A stretch of DNA of 64,000 nt from positions 88,695,282-88,759,281 of the forward strand of contig CM056741.1 in the NCBI GenBank assembly GCA_029851415.1, written 5' to 3'. A program made the translations under genes and the position numbers. Shown here one piece after another: positions 10,501 to 19,212 of the stretch. The stretch comes from Eretmocerus hayati. Its lineage: Eukaryota > Arthropoda > Insecta > Hymenoptera > Aphelinidae. Position 1 is the first letter of the stretch; every line of letters begins with the position of its first letter. The notes under the pieces are model-generated. The model was not told the DNA's origin. It saw only the letters and a program-made list of their open reading frames with translations, and made no database searches.

Positions 10501-11478
10501 GAAGTGTATGAAATTTGGCAATATGAAATGACGCAGTATGACCCAGCTACAGGGAAAGGCGGTTTGTTTGCAGATTACATTGACAAATTTTTTTCCGAGA
10601 AAACAAAGGCATCGGGGTTTCCACCCGAATGCAACAATCAAGAGGAAAAACAAGCGTATCTTGATAAACTAGCCGCACATGAAGGTATTCGCCTAACAAA
10701 GGAAGAGATCAGGGCAAACCCTGGGCAACGGTCAGTCGCCAAAGCAGCCTTAGTCTCAATTTGGGGGAAATTTGGACAGCGCGAAAATATGCCAAAGACC
10801 AAGGTTGTAACGAATCCACAGAGGTTAACAGAACTACTCAACAGCGCAGAAATATCGGTCAACAGTATCTTACCTGTCAATAACGATGTCATATCCGCCA
10901 ACTGGACCAATACAGACGAGGCCACTCCTGTATCTGCAACAACGAATGTTGTCGTAGCGGCCTTTACGACAGCACAAGCAAGACTCGAACTCTTCCGATA
11001 TCTCCATAGTTTAGGACCGGCTGGTATCTATTTTGATACTGATAGCGTCGTCTATATATCCAATGGAGGGGAAAATGACCTCCCGACCGGTGCGATGCTG
11101 GGCGAACTGACCGACGAATTCGCTGATAAAGGCATTGGAACTTGCATCACATGTTTCATCAGCGGCGGTCCAAAATTTTACGCTTATGAATGGAAATTGC
11201 CTACTGGAGAAGAAGGGACCGTTTGCAAGGCTAAAGGTATTCGTCTAAACTTTCAAAACAGCGAGAAAGTGAATTTTGAATCCATTCGTGATTTGGGACT
11301 CGGCAATAAGCAAGAGATTCGCCTAGTTTCGACAGCTATAAGGAGAATAGCTTTCCATGACGTCATTACTACGGAAGAAAGAAAGACACGCAAACCTGTT
11401 TCCAGCAAACGAAGATTCATCGGGAACGACAGGAGTCATCCGTACGGTTTCAAAGCGCGACAAGCACTGAATGAATGA
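7567..11478 (+). pseudogene. polB: Protein-primed family B DNA polymerase, broken by one TGA
   Basis: The replicative polymerase of the Polinton; family members copy linear DNA from a terminal-protein primer. One reading frame of 1,303 codons is interrupted at codon 305 by TGA (8479-8481), inside a Cys/His-rich stretch (YCIPC before, HRCSNKC..C after). After it come further CxxC pairs, the 3'-5' exonuclease (YDFE at codons 421-424, GHFAGAFD near 500, YCKQDV near 635), palm motif A (DVCSLYP at 863), motif B (KAALVSIWGKFGQ at 1059; the usual Asn is Val) and motif C (YFDTDS, DTD from 1157). Apart from the stop no frameshift was seen. The start ATG lies 2 bp after the upstream gene. Whether the stop is a mutation or read through cannot be told from sequence. 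Confidence 0.93.
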
Positions 11479-11777
11479 TCATACCCACGGGAAAAAGTTA
11501 ACCTCATCCGAAAGATACTTTCCCTCTCCCTGATGAAATCTTTTGAGACATCCTGCAAACACAGCATCCGTGGAGCCATCAGCTCGTAAAGCGGACGGTG
11601 CTGTGCGCATGCTTGCTTCGCGGCAGCGGCGGTGCTACCAGCGTCTTACGCGGCTTATGAGCCCCTTCCAGAACTCGTCAGCTCATTCGCACCCTGCCGC
11701 GCGCGCGTGGGGGCCCCGCCGCGGCCGCGGGTCACTAGCTATTCGGATGTCTCATAGTCAGTTAGTCTGTCGCCATC
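11479..11777 (+). promoter_or_regulatory. GC-rich spacer before the packaging/capsid genes
   Basis: About 300 bp without a supported gene. The right half is very GC-rich, with CGCGCGCG and CCGCCGCGGCCGC runs near 11698-11730, unlike the surrounding AT-rich element. The ATPase ATG at 11778 has a good CATCATGG context. As the only large gap in the rightward block before the capsid genes, it is a reasonable site for a late promoter; no TATA box is seen. Confidence 0.4.
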
Positions 11778-12461
11778 ATGGTTACCCCGTGGTCTCATCC
11801 TTGGACCGCTCTATTAATTGGTCCGTCCGGTGTGGGGAAGTCGATGTGGACGAAAACGTTTCTTAAAAATATTGCTCTCATGAGTGATACGCGCTTCGAA
11901 CGAATAATACTGTATTACGCAGAGTGGCAGAGTGGATACAGAGAATTCGGAGAAAATGTAGAATTCCGCGAAGGATTACCTCGGAGCGAGGACTATTCTT
12001 CCGATCCAAGACCGAAACTGATCATTATCGATGATTTAATGCATGAATCGTCGTCAAACAACGAGATCGTCAAGATCTTCATTAGAGGATCGCACCATAA
12101 CAACGCGAGCGTCATGCATATTACGCAAAACATCTTCCATCAGGGCAAAGGCCAACGAGATATTTCACTCAATGCCCATTACATGGTTTTATTCCGAAAC
12201 CTCCGAGACCGTTCGCAAATCCATCACCTTTCAAGACAAGTATACCCCGAAGATCCAAAATTTCTGCAAGAGGCTTATTGGGACGCTACGTCAAAGCCGT
12301 ACGGGTATCTTTTGCTTGACATGAAACAGAATACCCCCGATAACTGCCGCTTCTGTACCGACATTTTCCCGGATGACGAGTTTCAATACGTCTATGTGCC
12401 ACGGAAGAAGACAATAAAAGGAGGCGACGACTCCAACAACGTGTCAGTCCTGGCTCTGTAA
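11778..12461 (+). CDS. A32-like genome-packaging ATPase, 227 aa
   Basis: A P-loop NTPase of the FtsK/HerA superfamily, A32-like branch, which pumps viral DNA into capsids. Walker A is GPSGVGKS at residues 15-22 and Walker B is LIIIDDLM, with acidic residues 85-86. A segment after Walker B with Asn/Gln-rich SSNNEIV and HITQNIF resembles the sensor region of the family. The length fits Polinton ATPases, which are short and begin a few residues before the P loop, supporting the ATG at 11778. The gene is intact. Its stop TAA shares a base with the ATG of the next gene (12461), a tight arrangement repeated through this block. Confidence 0.92.
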   Translation: MVTPWSHPWTALLIGPSGVGKSMWTKTFLKNIALMSDTRFERIILYYAEWQSGYREFGENVEFREGLPRSEDYSSDPRPKLIIIDDLMHESSSNNEIVKIFIRGSHHNNASVMHITQNIFHQGKGQRDISLNAHYMVLFRNLRDRSQIHHLSRQVYPEDPKFLQEAYWDATSKPYGYLLLDMKQNTPDNCRFCTDIFPDDEFQYVYVPRKKTIKGGDDSNNVSVLAL

Positions 12462-12808
12462 TGGCTCCGAAAAGACGACGAGTGATCGCGCTCAAGAACG
12501 CGGCAATTTTGCGCGCGTTGTACCACCTAGGCGGTGAGCAGAGAAAAGCTGTTCTCAAGGAAGCTGATCTTAAACTTGTGCGTTGCATCTGTGAGTGCGC
12601 ACTCAACGTTCTCCACGGGAACGTGCCACTAACAAAGCCACAAAAATCTCGCCTGCGCAAGCACGCCGACACCCTGAGAAAATTGATCGACTCCCGAAGG
12701 AGCATTCCTAGTAAGGAGAGGTTAATTGTACAACGTGGCGGCTTTTTACCATCTCTGATTGCACTGTTGATTGGGACCATCTCAGCCGATCTCATAAGCA
12801 AACACTGA
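12461..12808 (+). CDS. Polinton-conserved small basic protein, 115 aa
   Basis: A short basic protein of a type I know from many Polintons and adintoviruses. Hallmarks are an N-terminal helix with AILRALYHLGG, the block CECALNVLHGNVPL near residues 47-60, a Lys/Arg-rich helix (KPQKSRLRKHA), and a final hydrophobic segment GGFLPSLIALLIG around residues 90-102 that could insert in membrane. Its role is not established; a virion or core-associated protein is the usual suggestion. The frame is intact and starts on the last base of the ATPase stop; the next gene begins 5 bp after its stop. Confidence 0.8.
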   Translation: MAPKRRRVIALKNAAILRALYHLGGEQRKAVLKEADLKLVRCICECALNVLHGNVPLTKPQKSRLRKHADTLRKLIDSRRSIPSKERLIVQRGGFLPSLIALLIGTISADLISKH

Positions 12809-12812
12809 AGAC

Positions 12813-13757
12813 ATGGAGCACGCAAAAAAACTAGTCCTCGTCCCAAAAGAAACCCTGGATCACTTACGGTTGTCGACTAATAGCAACAAAACAGTACAGA
12901 CTCCTGGAACAACACTGAGTAGACTCGATGAGGAGATGAACGAGATCCTGAATTCATCAACATGCAGAGATGAGAAAGAAAAATGGATTAAATATCAACA
13001 AGTACTGCAAAGGTATCTCCATTTTCGAGATATGGCTTCTATGGACCCCCCTGAACGAGAGGAGTCCGTTCAAACGTACAATCAGAAGAGACATAGCGAT
13101 GTAGCAGGGCAGAGATTGACCATCGGTGGCGATGATAGCATCTTAGAATCCGTGCCGACTAGATACAAGTCCAAAGCAAAACAACTTATGAAAAAATTGA
13201 AGAAAAGTGGTTTCGTAGTGTGTCACACAGATGGATCTGTATCTATAGATGGTAAAATCATCCGTGGAGCTACTATGACCAATCTATTGAATGACGCATT
13301 GAGAGAAAGGAAACGCGTTCCCCCGCGAGGACACGCTCAGTTTGCATCTGCACTCCGTCGCGCAGCGATCCCTCGAGCATTCATCGGTAATACCAGAGTG
13401 AGGAATAACGTTGAAATATCTGATTCATCAGATGGTGCCTCTTCTGAATCGTCGAGGAGAAGTCTCGATACACAACCCTCTCCCAGCAATATTGTGGCGA
13501 ATTCCTCACGAAAATCGGCGGAGAACGATCGCAGCCGTTTATCAAAGTCTCAACACAGCAATTACGATAGCCTCCCCTCTTCTAATTCCAGTCGTCTCGT
13601 TGTAGACGAGGAATCCAACGACGGGAGTGAGGAAGGAGGAGCAGTTGGTCTCCACGTTAGAGCACCTGATCAGAGGGAGCAGTTAGCACAGGCGCAGCGT
13701 ACAAGAGCCTTGAAAGGATGGCAGAAGCTGGGAGCATACGTCAAAAGAAAACCGTGA
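12813..13757 (+). CDS. Polinton-conserved orphan protein, 314 aa
   Basis: A Polinton/adintovirus orphan whose N-terminus MEHAKKLVLVPKE is characteristic. Residues 95-185 hold the conserved core: YKSKAKQLMKKLKKSG, then a short strand-turn with DGSVSIDGKIIRGA, then RVPPRGHAQF...IPRAFIGN. The last third is low-complexity Ser/Asp-rich (DSSDGASSESSRR) and ends with a basic helix. No enzyme motif is seen; a structural or DNA-associated virion role is plausible. The frame is intact. Its 3' end overlaps the start of the phospholipase-like gene by 40 bp in another frame. Confidence 0.8.
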   Translation: MEHAKKLVLVPKETLDHLRLSTNSNKTVQTPGTTLSRLDEEMNEILNSSTCRDEKEKWIKYQQVLQRYLHFRDMASMDPPEREESVQTYNQKRHSDVAGQRLTIGGDDSILESVPTRYKSKAKQLMKKLKKSGFVVCHTDGSVSIDGKIIRGATMTNLLNDALRERKRVPPRGHAQFASALRRAAIPRAFIGNTRVRNNVEISDSSDGASSESSRRSLDTQPSPSNIVANSSRKSAENDRSRLSKSQHSNYDSLPSSNSSRLVVDEESNDGSEEGGAVGLHVRAPDQREQLAQAQRTRALKGWQKLGAYVKRKP

Positions 13758-14215
13758 TTCGTGAGAAGAAGGGTTTAGGAAAAGAAGCGGCCAAGGATAA
13801 GAGTGTATTTGACAAAATCATTGATGGTTTACCCATCGAGATGCATGTTCCGGGATACAATTTCGCAGGATCCGGGACAAAGTTGACCGAGCGACAAGAG
13901 CGAGGTGACGTACCAAAGAATGTTCTCGATGCCCTTTGCCGTCAGCATGATATAGCTTATGCCAATGACTCAGCTGATTGCGGGAACGCTGATCGTATTT
14001 TAGCAGAACAAGCTTTCTCACGAGTGATGTCAGAGGACGCTAACGCAAACGAACGGACGGTTGCATTGATCACAACCTGCTGTATGGCTGGTAAAATCAC
14101 TTTGGAACGATTATTGCGTTCAATGAAGGAAGAGACTCGGAAGATTTGTGGTATCAAAAAAAGTGTGAACAAAGATAAAAAATTGAGGAAAAAAATAAAA
14201 ATCAACGATGAATAA
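13718..14215 (+). CDS. Phospholipase A2-like protein, 165 aa
   Basis: A small protein with a PLA2 catalytic pattern of the parvovirus VP1 type. A glycine-rich calcium-loop-like segment (PGYNFAGSGT, residues 45-54) is followed by LDALCRQHDIAYA, with the catalytic pair His77-Asp78. In parvoviruses such domains open endosomal membranes during entry, and similar domains are known in some adintovirus/Polinton genomes; a role here is inference. A basic N-terminal segment precedes the domain, and the C-terminus is strongly Lys-rich. No signal peptide is seen. The frame is intact, overlaps the previous gene by 40 bp and the integrase by 8 bp. Confidence 0.82.
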   Translation: MAEAGSIRQKKTVIREKKGLGKEAAKDKSVFDKIIDGLPIEMHVPGYNFAGSGTKLTERQERGDVPKNVLDALCRQHDIAYANDSADCGNADRILAEQAFSRVMSEDANANERTVALITTCCMAGKITLERLLRSMKEETRKICGIKKSVNKDKKLRKKIKINDE

Positions 14216-15299
14216 CAAGCTCAGTGATTATTTTCACAATCTCCCACTCCCAACAGCTTATGCTGGAGCTTCGAAATTGGTAGACTACGTAAAGCAAAAG
14301 AAAGATGGTTATACTACTCATAAAATTCACAACTGGCTCGAAAGTCAAGACGCTCACAACCTCCACAAAATTGTACGATGGCGTTTTAATAGACGCAGCT
14401 ACAATGTTAGAAATATCGATGATGTCTGGGAGGCTGATTTAATGGACTTGAAATCTTTGAAATCTCACAACGATGGTTATTCATACATTTTGATTGTCAT
14501 TGACATTTTCAGTGAATTTGTATGAGCCGAACCTTTGAAAGATAAAACCTCAAAGACTGTTGCTAACGCTTTTGATCGCATATTGTCGAGAAGTGATGGT
14601 AGAATACCTGTGTACTTCCAAACAGATAAAGGAGAAGAGTTTGTTGGACAGGCGATGCAGGTGATCTTGGAACGCAATGAGATCAAATTCAGAGTTTCTC
14701 GGAGTCCTTTGACTGAGGCAGCTTGTGCTGAACGTGTAATTCGCACTCTGAAAGAGCGTATCTATCGATATTTCACGCACAAAAATACAAGACGCTATAT
14801 AGATATATTGAATGATATAGTCGCCGCATACAATCACAGTCGCCATTCTACGATAAAAATGACGCCAGCGAGTGTTACTATGTACAACGCTGACAGAGCT
14901 CATCGAAATATGATGGCCTCCCACTCCAACGCATTTTCGAGGGATCCTAAATTGTCAGTTGGTGATCTTGTGCGTGTGACTCGCGCATCGAACCTGTTCC
15001 GGAAAGGTTATATGAGAGGTTGGACTCTCGAGCTATTCAAAATTGTTTGTATATCCACGACTAGACAACCTCCAGTATACTTTTTGCAAGACTTGGCCGG
15101 CGAAGATATTGACGGTTTCTTCAACGAAGAGGAGCTCAGTAGAGTTCGGAAGGATTTGAGGACCGAGGCTTTTGAAAAGGATGAAATTTTGAAAACAAGC
15201 GGTCGTGGTGACAAAGAGAGATATTTCGTGAGTTGGAAAGGATACTCAGAAAAATTCAACAGTTGGGTTGCTGCTAGAGATATTCAAGATCTAAGATGA
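14208..15299 (+). pseudogene. Retroviral-type (rve) integrase with chromodomain, broken by one TGA
   Basis: The DDE integrase that inserts the Polinton. Catalytic residues are visible: Asp77 in WEADLMD, Asp140 in TDKG and Glu175 in CAERVIRTLK, spaced D-34-E. Residues about 325-363 form a chromodomain (YFVSWKGYS...W), common in Polinton integrases and probably aiming insertion at chromatin marks. One in-frame TGA at codon 106 (14523-14525) lies between the first and second catalytic Asp, after DIFSEFV, so no single full-length product is encoded as written. No frameshift is seen. The start overlaps the previous gene by 8 bp and the stop overlaps the penton ATG (ATGA at 15296). Confidence 0.93.
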
Positions 15300-16129
15300 G
15301 GATTCATTTTCACGTAGTGTTGCCTAGCAACAGTAGTATGGGCTACTACCCAAACAATACGACAACCCGCTATGTCACACAGCTATCTCAACGAGTGAAT
15401 CTACACGGGACTTGGGCTGTTGCTATAACGGAAATCTAGATTCCATTGACATTTCAGCATATTCCATCGGAAGCAGACGGTTGCGATACTGTGAATACCT
15501 TACAGCCTAAAGTTTTTGAAACTAATACGCTGGATCAAGTAGATCTATCCAAAAGAGAAACGTCTCACATCCGACCGGGTGTGTACAGAAATGTTCAAGA
15601 TCTTCTGGAGGAAGTCAACAACTCGGCTTGTATGGCAAAGCATCTCAAACTGACTGTTGAAAACTGTGGATATTTGACTATTCGTCGTATCTGTGGTGGA
15701 AGTTTGTGCTCTGGTCTGCGGCATAGTTTACACTTATCGGCAACTTTGAGAAAAATTCTGGGTTTCGGTTTACGCGATGATTCAAAAGATATTATAGTGG
15801 GTGACGATGGACTTGCTAAGAGCAACCTACCCGTCATCCTGTCGCACGGATTACCCAACACTTTGATGATATACACAGATATATGTGAGTCGTACTCTGT
15901 CGGTGATGTGTGTGCACCGCTACTACGGAGTGTACCCATAGACACCAGAAATTATGTTCATGGTGTAATGCAAACTAAGAGTTTCTCGACTCCCACATAT
16001 CTTCCGCTCTTGTTCAATTCTTTCCAGACCATCTTGATTGATTTAAGAACCGAACATGGTGATCCCGTCCCATTCGACTTTGGGACGTTAACGGTAACGC
16101 TTCAATTCAAGCGCTTAGACTGGGAATAA
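15296..16129 (+). pseudogene. Penton (minor capsid, single jelly-roll), broken by one TAG
   Basis: The start ATG at 15296 overlaps the integrase stop as ATGA. The N-terminal block LPSNSSMGYYPNNT and the following GTWAVAITEI are typical of Polinton minor capsid proteins, which form the five-fold vertices. An in-frame TAG at codon 48 (15437-15439) follows TEI directly. The frame then stays open to 16129 for a total of 277 codons, the length usual for this family. The downstream part contains RRICGG, LSATLRKILGF and the C-terminal strand pattern ending LQFKRLDWE. No frameshift is seen. Translation could only resume at the ATG at 15446, which would lack the first jelly-roll strands. Confidence 0.85.
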
Positions 16130-16131
16130 TC

Positions 16132-16695
16132 ATGGATCGATACGAAGAGTACTTTGGAGTTCAAGTTGGTGGTGGTGGTGGGAGTAGTCTCTCTGGTGGT
16201 ATTGGACAGATATATACAGGCTCACGGTATCAGAGAGGCCACGGAGGTGTTGGCCGTTTCTTGACAGGTCTTTTTCGTCAAGTTATGCCTCTGTTGACCC
16301 GTGGTGCCAAAGCTGTCGGTAAAGAAGCTCTCAAGACAGGGCTGAATGTGATGTCCGATGTGACTACAACAGGCACACCAATCAGAGATTCCCTCAGAAA
16401 ACGCGTCCGCGAATCCGGGGAGAGTCTCAAGAGAGAAGCAGAGGAGAAGTTGGATAAAATGATGGAGGGGTCAGGTTATAAGATCGCACGCTTAACGGGT
16501 AATCCTCAGTCGTCCGTCAAGAAGAGAGACACGCGGAAGCGGAAGTCGGCTACAACAAAAGTTGGGAAGGTCAAAGCTGGTAAGGTTCGGAGAAAAAAGG
16601 AGAAGAAACGAATTGTGAAAGCTAAACAAGGTTCCACAAGAGATATCTTTGGTTACAAATGGCGTTTCTGCATACCCAATCGTGCGAGTGTTTGA
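16132..16695 (+). CDS. Polinton basic core-like protein, 187 aa
   Basis: A glycine-rich N-terminus (GGGGGSSLSGGIG) is followed by an amphipathic segment GVGRFLTGLFRQVMPLL near residues 40-57 and AKAVGKEALKTG, a combination typical of a Polinton protein compared with adenovirus core/pVI-like proteins. The C-terminal 60 residues are very rich in Lys and Arg (KRKSATTKVGK, RRKKEKKR), fitting DNA condensation in the virion. Family members often end near RDIF; here the frame runs on for 14 residues after RDIFG, so the normal stop may have been lost. The 3' end overlaps the capsid gene by 37 bp. The exact role is inferred. Confidence 0.78.
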   Translation: MDRYEEYFGVQVGGGGGSSLSGGIGQIYTGSRYQRGHGGVGRFLTGLFRQVMPLLTRGAKAVGKEALKTGLNVMSDVTTTGTPIRDSLRKRVRESGESLKREAEEKLDKMMEGSGYKIARLTGNPQSSVKKRDTRKRKSATTKVGKVKAGKVRRKKEKKRIVKAKQGSTRDIFGYKWRFCIPNRASV

Positions 16696-17984
16696 AATCT
16701 GAGCTCCTTTTATTTGAGATTCCTCCAACTCAAACTACTATTGAGGGATCTCGGTACATTCAGTACAAACCAATCAGCTCTTTCACCGATGATTCTCCCA
16801 TAGAGTTCACCGTCAGTGGAAACGGTGAGGAATACATCGATCTCGCTCATACGTTATTGAGTTCATGGGTCTCTCTGAAGCGTACAACGGACGGAGAGCT
16901 GGCTGCTGCCGATGAGGCGCTTGTTTTGAGATGTGGCCCAATCAATAATTTCATGCACTCGCTATTCATTCAAGTAGACGTTTACTTGAATCAGAAACCT
17001 GTGTCACCGCCAAACAACTCCTACGCTTACAGATCATATATAGAAACGCTCCTCAATTACGGACCCGCTGCCAAAATTTCTCATCTAACGAGTGTGTTGT
17101 GGTACGATGACACTCTTGGAGCCTTCAAAGATACAGCGAACGGCAACGCAGGTCTTGTCAGTAGACGAGAGTTGTGTGATATTAACAAAAAAGTAGACAT
17201 GATTGGACACCTACACGTGGACATTCTAAACCAGGATAAATTGCTATTGAACAATGTCGAGGTGCGACTTCGTCTCGTGAGGTCGCACGATGCTTTCGTT
17301 CTAATGGATCCGTCACGAGATTTGACTGTTTGCATTGAAGAGGCCAATCTTTTGGTGAGACGTGTGAAAATCAATCCAGGAGTTTTAATTGCTCATGCTA
17401 AGGCACTTGCAAAAACAACAGCAAAGTACCCTATGACAAGAGTAGAAGTGAAAGCGGTTACCATGCATAGCGGTATACACGGCGAAACACTGGATAACGT
17501 CATTCTTGGCCAATTACCAAAGAGAGTGATCATCGGTTTCGTCCAAAATCAAGCTTCTAATGGCGACAAGTTTCTGAACTCCTTCAATTTTGAAAACTTT
17601 GACCTCAATTTTCTTTGTTTGTATGTCGACGGTGTGCAAGTTCCCTCCAAACCTCTCCAACCTACTTTTCGTAATGATAAATTGTACGTTGAAGCTTATC
17701 ACATACTCTTCTCTGGAACGGGCGTACATTTCTTGAATGAAGGAAACAGTATATCTAGAGAAAATTATCCAAAAGGATTCCGTCTTTTCGCTTTTGATAT
17801 TACGCCCGACTTGTCGGCCAACGATTGTACTCATTGGAACTTGATAAGACACGGCAGTGTGAGAATAGAGGTACGATTCGGTACAGCTCTGACGACCACG
17901 GTCAATTGTATCATCTATGCCGAATCCGACAATATCTTGGAAATTGATGCGGCGCGTCAGGCAATCGTTGATTTCAGCGGATAA
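16659..17984 (+). CDS. Major capsid protein, double jelly-roll, 441 aa
   Basis: The hexon-like major capsid protein. The N-terminus MAFLHTQSCECLKSELLLF followed by PPTQT is the signature start of Polinton/adintovirus capsid proteins and fixes the ATG at 16659, even though it lies inside the previous gene. Other family landmarks are FTVSGNG.EYIDL near residue 50, a PINNF.HSLF.QVDVYLN block near 90-110, SYAYRSYIETLLNYG near 125-140, and FNLNF-like strands in the second half. The length is normal and the frame is intact, so this is one of the best preserved genes. It should form trimers making the icosahedral shell with the penton. Confidence 0.93.
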   Translation: MAFLHTQSCECLKSELLLFEIPPTQTTIEGSRYIQYKPISSFTDDSPIEFTVSGNGEEYIDLAHTLLSSWVSLKRTTDGELAAADEALVLRCGPINNFMHSLFIQVDVYLNQKPVSPPNNSYAYRSYIETLLNYGPAAKISHLTSVLWYDDTLGAFKDTANGNAGLVSRRELCDINKKVDMIGHLHVDILNQDKLLLNNVEVRLRLVRSHDAFVLMDPSRDLTVCIEEANLLVRRVKINPGVLIAHAKALAKTTAKYPMTRVEVKAVTMHSGIHGETLDNVILGQLPKRVIIGFVQNQASNGDKFLNSFNFENFDLNFLCLYVDGVQVPSKPLQPTFRNDKLYVEAYHILFSGTGVHFLNEGNSISRENYPKGFRLFAFDITPDLSANDCTHWNLIRHGSVRIEVRFGTALTTTVNCIIYAESDNILEIDAARQAIVDFSG

Positions 17985-18075
17985 ACTTGAATCTCCCTAC
18001 ATTGGACATAAATCGTCTTGAAACTGTGTAACAGCTCAGTCTGCTTGCGCGCTTGATGGAAGCAACTTCGTTACC

Positions 18076-18726
18076 ATGGACATCGTGATTGATATTCAGT
18101 TTTTCAAAGATAATAATAACCGCAGTGTACCGAAAGAGATTGCTATAGTATCTCTGGACGGCGATTTTGTCGCTCATGTGATTTTGGCTTGGTCCTCGCC
18201 AATAGACACGTTGAGTCCAGAAATAAGGAGACAAAACGATTGGTTGACACATTTCCATCACGGCTTGGACTACTTTCAAGGTGATACGTCCTTCAGAGGT
18301 TTCCAAAAGAGTTTGCGCGAATTGGCGGAGAAAGCGAGGAGAATATTCGTCAGAGGACAAGAAAAATGGCACGTCCTGCAGAAATCCATTACCCATGACA
18401 TAATCAACCTAGAATACGACAATGATTGCCCTTCATTCAAAAATCTGCCCTGATGCGAGAAGTATTGCCTCTTTCACGCTGTCAAACAATCACATCTAAA
18501 GTATAGTTGCGCTCTGAACAATGTAAATCGCTTGAAAATTTGGCTTATTAAGCGCGGAGCTCCAAACCCTCTTGCCGAATTCAACTTTTCGCCACCTTTA
18601 CGGCTTTACAATGAACAGTCAAGAGGTTTTGAAGAAATTGGCAGCTATACCCCACCATTCAGTGGGTGTATTCCTTGCAGATCAGATCCCACGGGTGTGG
18701 ACGAGCCCGACGGCGTTTGTCTTTAA
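18076..18726 (+). pseudogene. Polinton-conserved orphan, broken by one TGA
   Basis: This gene starts with a good ACCATGG context. The protein begins MDIVIDIQFFKDN and contains EIRRQNDWLTHFHHGL and KARRIFVRGQEKW, a conserved arthropod Polinton orphan whose layout (D-x-Q strand, later VRG.EK, final Cys/His) recalls a degenerate RNase H-like or DEDD exonuclease fold; that fold is only a suggestion. TGA at 18451-18453 (codon 126) cuts it, but the same frame continues with the family's usual C-terminal elements (CLFHAV, CALNNVNRLKIWL) to about 18549. Beyond that the frame stays open to 18726, overlapping the protease gene, which probably means the true stop has been lost or a small frameshift occurred. 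Confidence 0.75.
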
Positions 18727-19126
18727 TACGGATCCCCACACTAAACCTGGAGCCCTTTGGGTGGCCGTCCACGTTAACAACATCAACGATGGTTGGTATC
18801 TTGATAGGGATGGCATTCCTCCTTTTATACCAGACCATATTGATAGACTGCGCAGAAATTGTAAAAACTTTCGTTGGAATTCAGTGAGATTGCAAAGTGA
18901 CACATCTGACGTGTGTGGTCAGTATTGTTTAATGTTTTTATACTACATGAGCTCGGGAATGGAGATTGCTGACTCTTTTCGGAATTTTTCTGATGACTAT
19001 TCTCAGAACGATGCAATAGCGAGAAACTTTGTAAAACATAAAATTCATGATCAGCAATTCAGCGGCGGTGGTGGATGTATCATCCGATGTTTACAAAGTT
19101 GCGCGTCTGAAATGTCTTTGTTATAA
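18611..19126 (+). CDS. Adenain-like maturation cysteine protease, 171 aa
   Basis: A Ulp1/adenain-type protease that cleaves virion precursors. The start at 18611 (MNSQEVLKKL) matches the family; an earlier ATG at 18572 in the same frame adds residues unlike it. The catalytic His54 lies in LWVAVHVN, a likely acidic partner Asp66 in WYLDRDG, and the nucleophile Cys103 in SDVCGQYC with the usual CG.(F/Y)C pattern. NTDPHTKPG just before the His is also typical. The C-terminus carries FSGGGGC followed by a hydrophobic Cys-rich end. The frame is intact and the length is slightly below adenovirus adenain. Confidence 0.88.
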   Translation: MNSQEVLKKLAAIPHHSVGVFLADQIPRVWTSPTAFVFNTDPHTKPGALWVAVHVNNINDGWYLDRDGIPPFIPDHIDRLRRNCKNFRWNSVRLQSDTSDVCGQYCLMFLYYMSSGMEIADSFRNFSDDYSQNDAIARNFVKHKIHDQQFSGGGGCIIRCLQSCASEMSLL

Positions 19127-19212
19127 ATTAATGTGTGATGCTTCAAAGCTCTGACGCTTCAAAGCTCTGATTCAGATACCCCTTCTTCACGTAATAATGG
19201 GTATAAGAGAGC

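Noticed and set aside
8005..11000. Minus-strand open frames under the polymerase gene (for example 9327-9665, 9877-10326)
   Set aside because: They are shadows of a clearly conserved plus-strand gene and show no domain.
11543..11866. 107-residue frame before the ATPase
   Set aside because: It has no ATG start (begins at TTG), overlaps the ATPase in another frame and reflects the GC-rich island.
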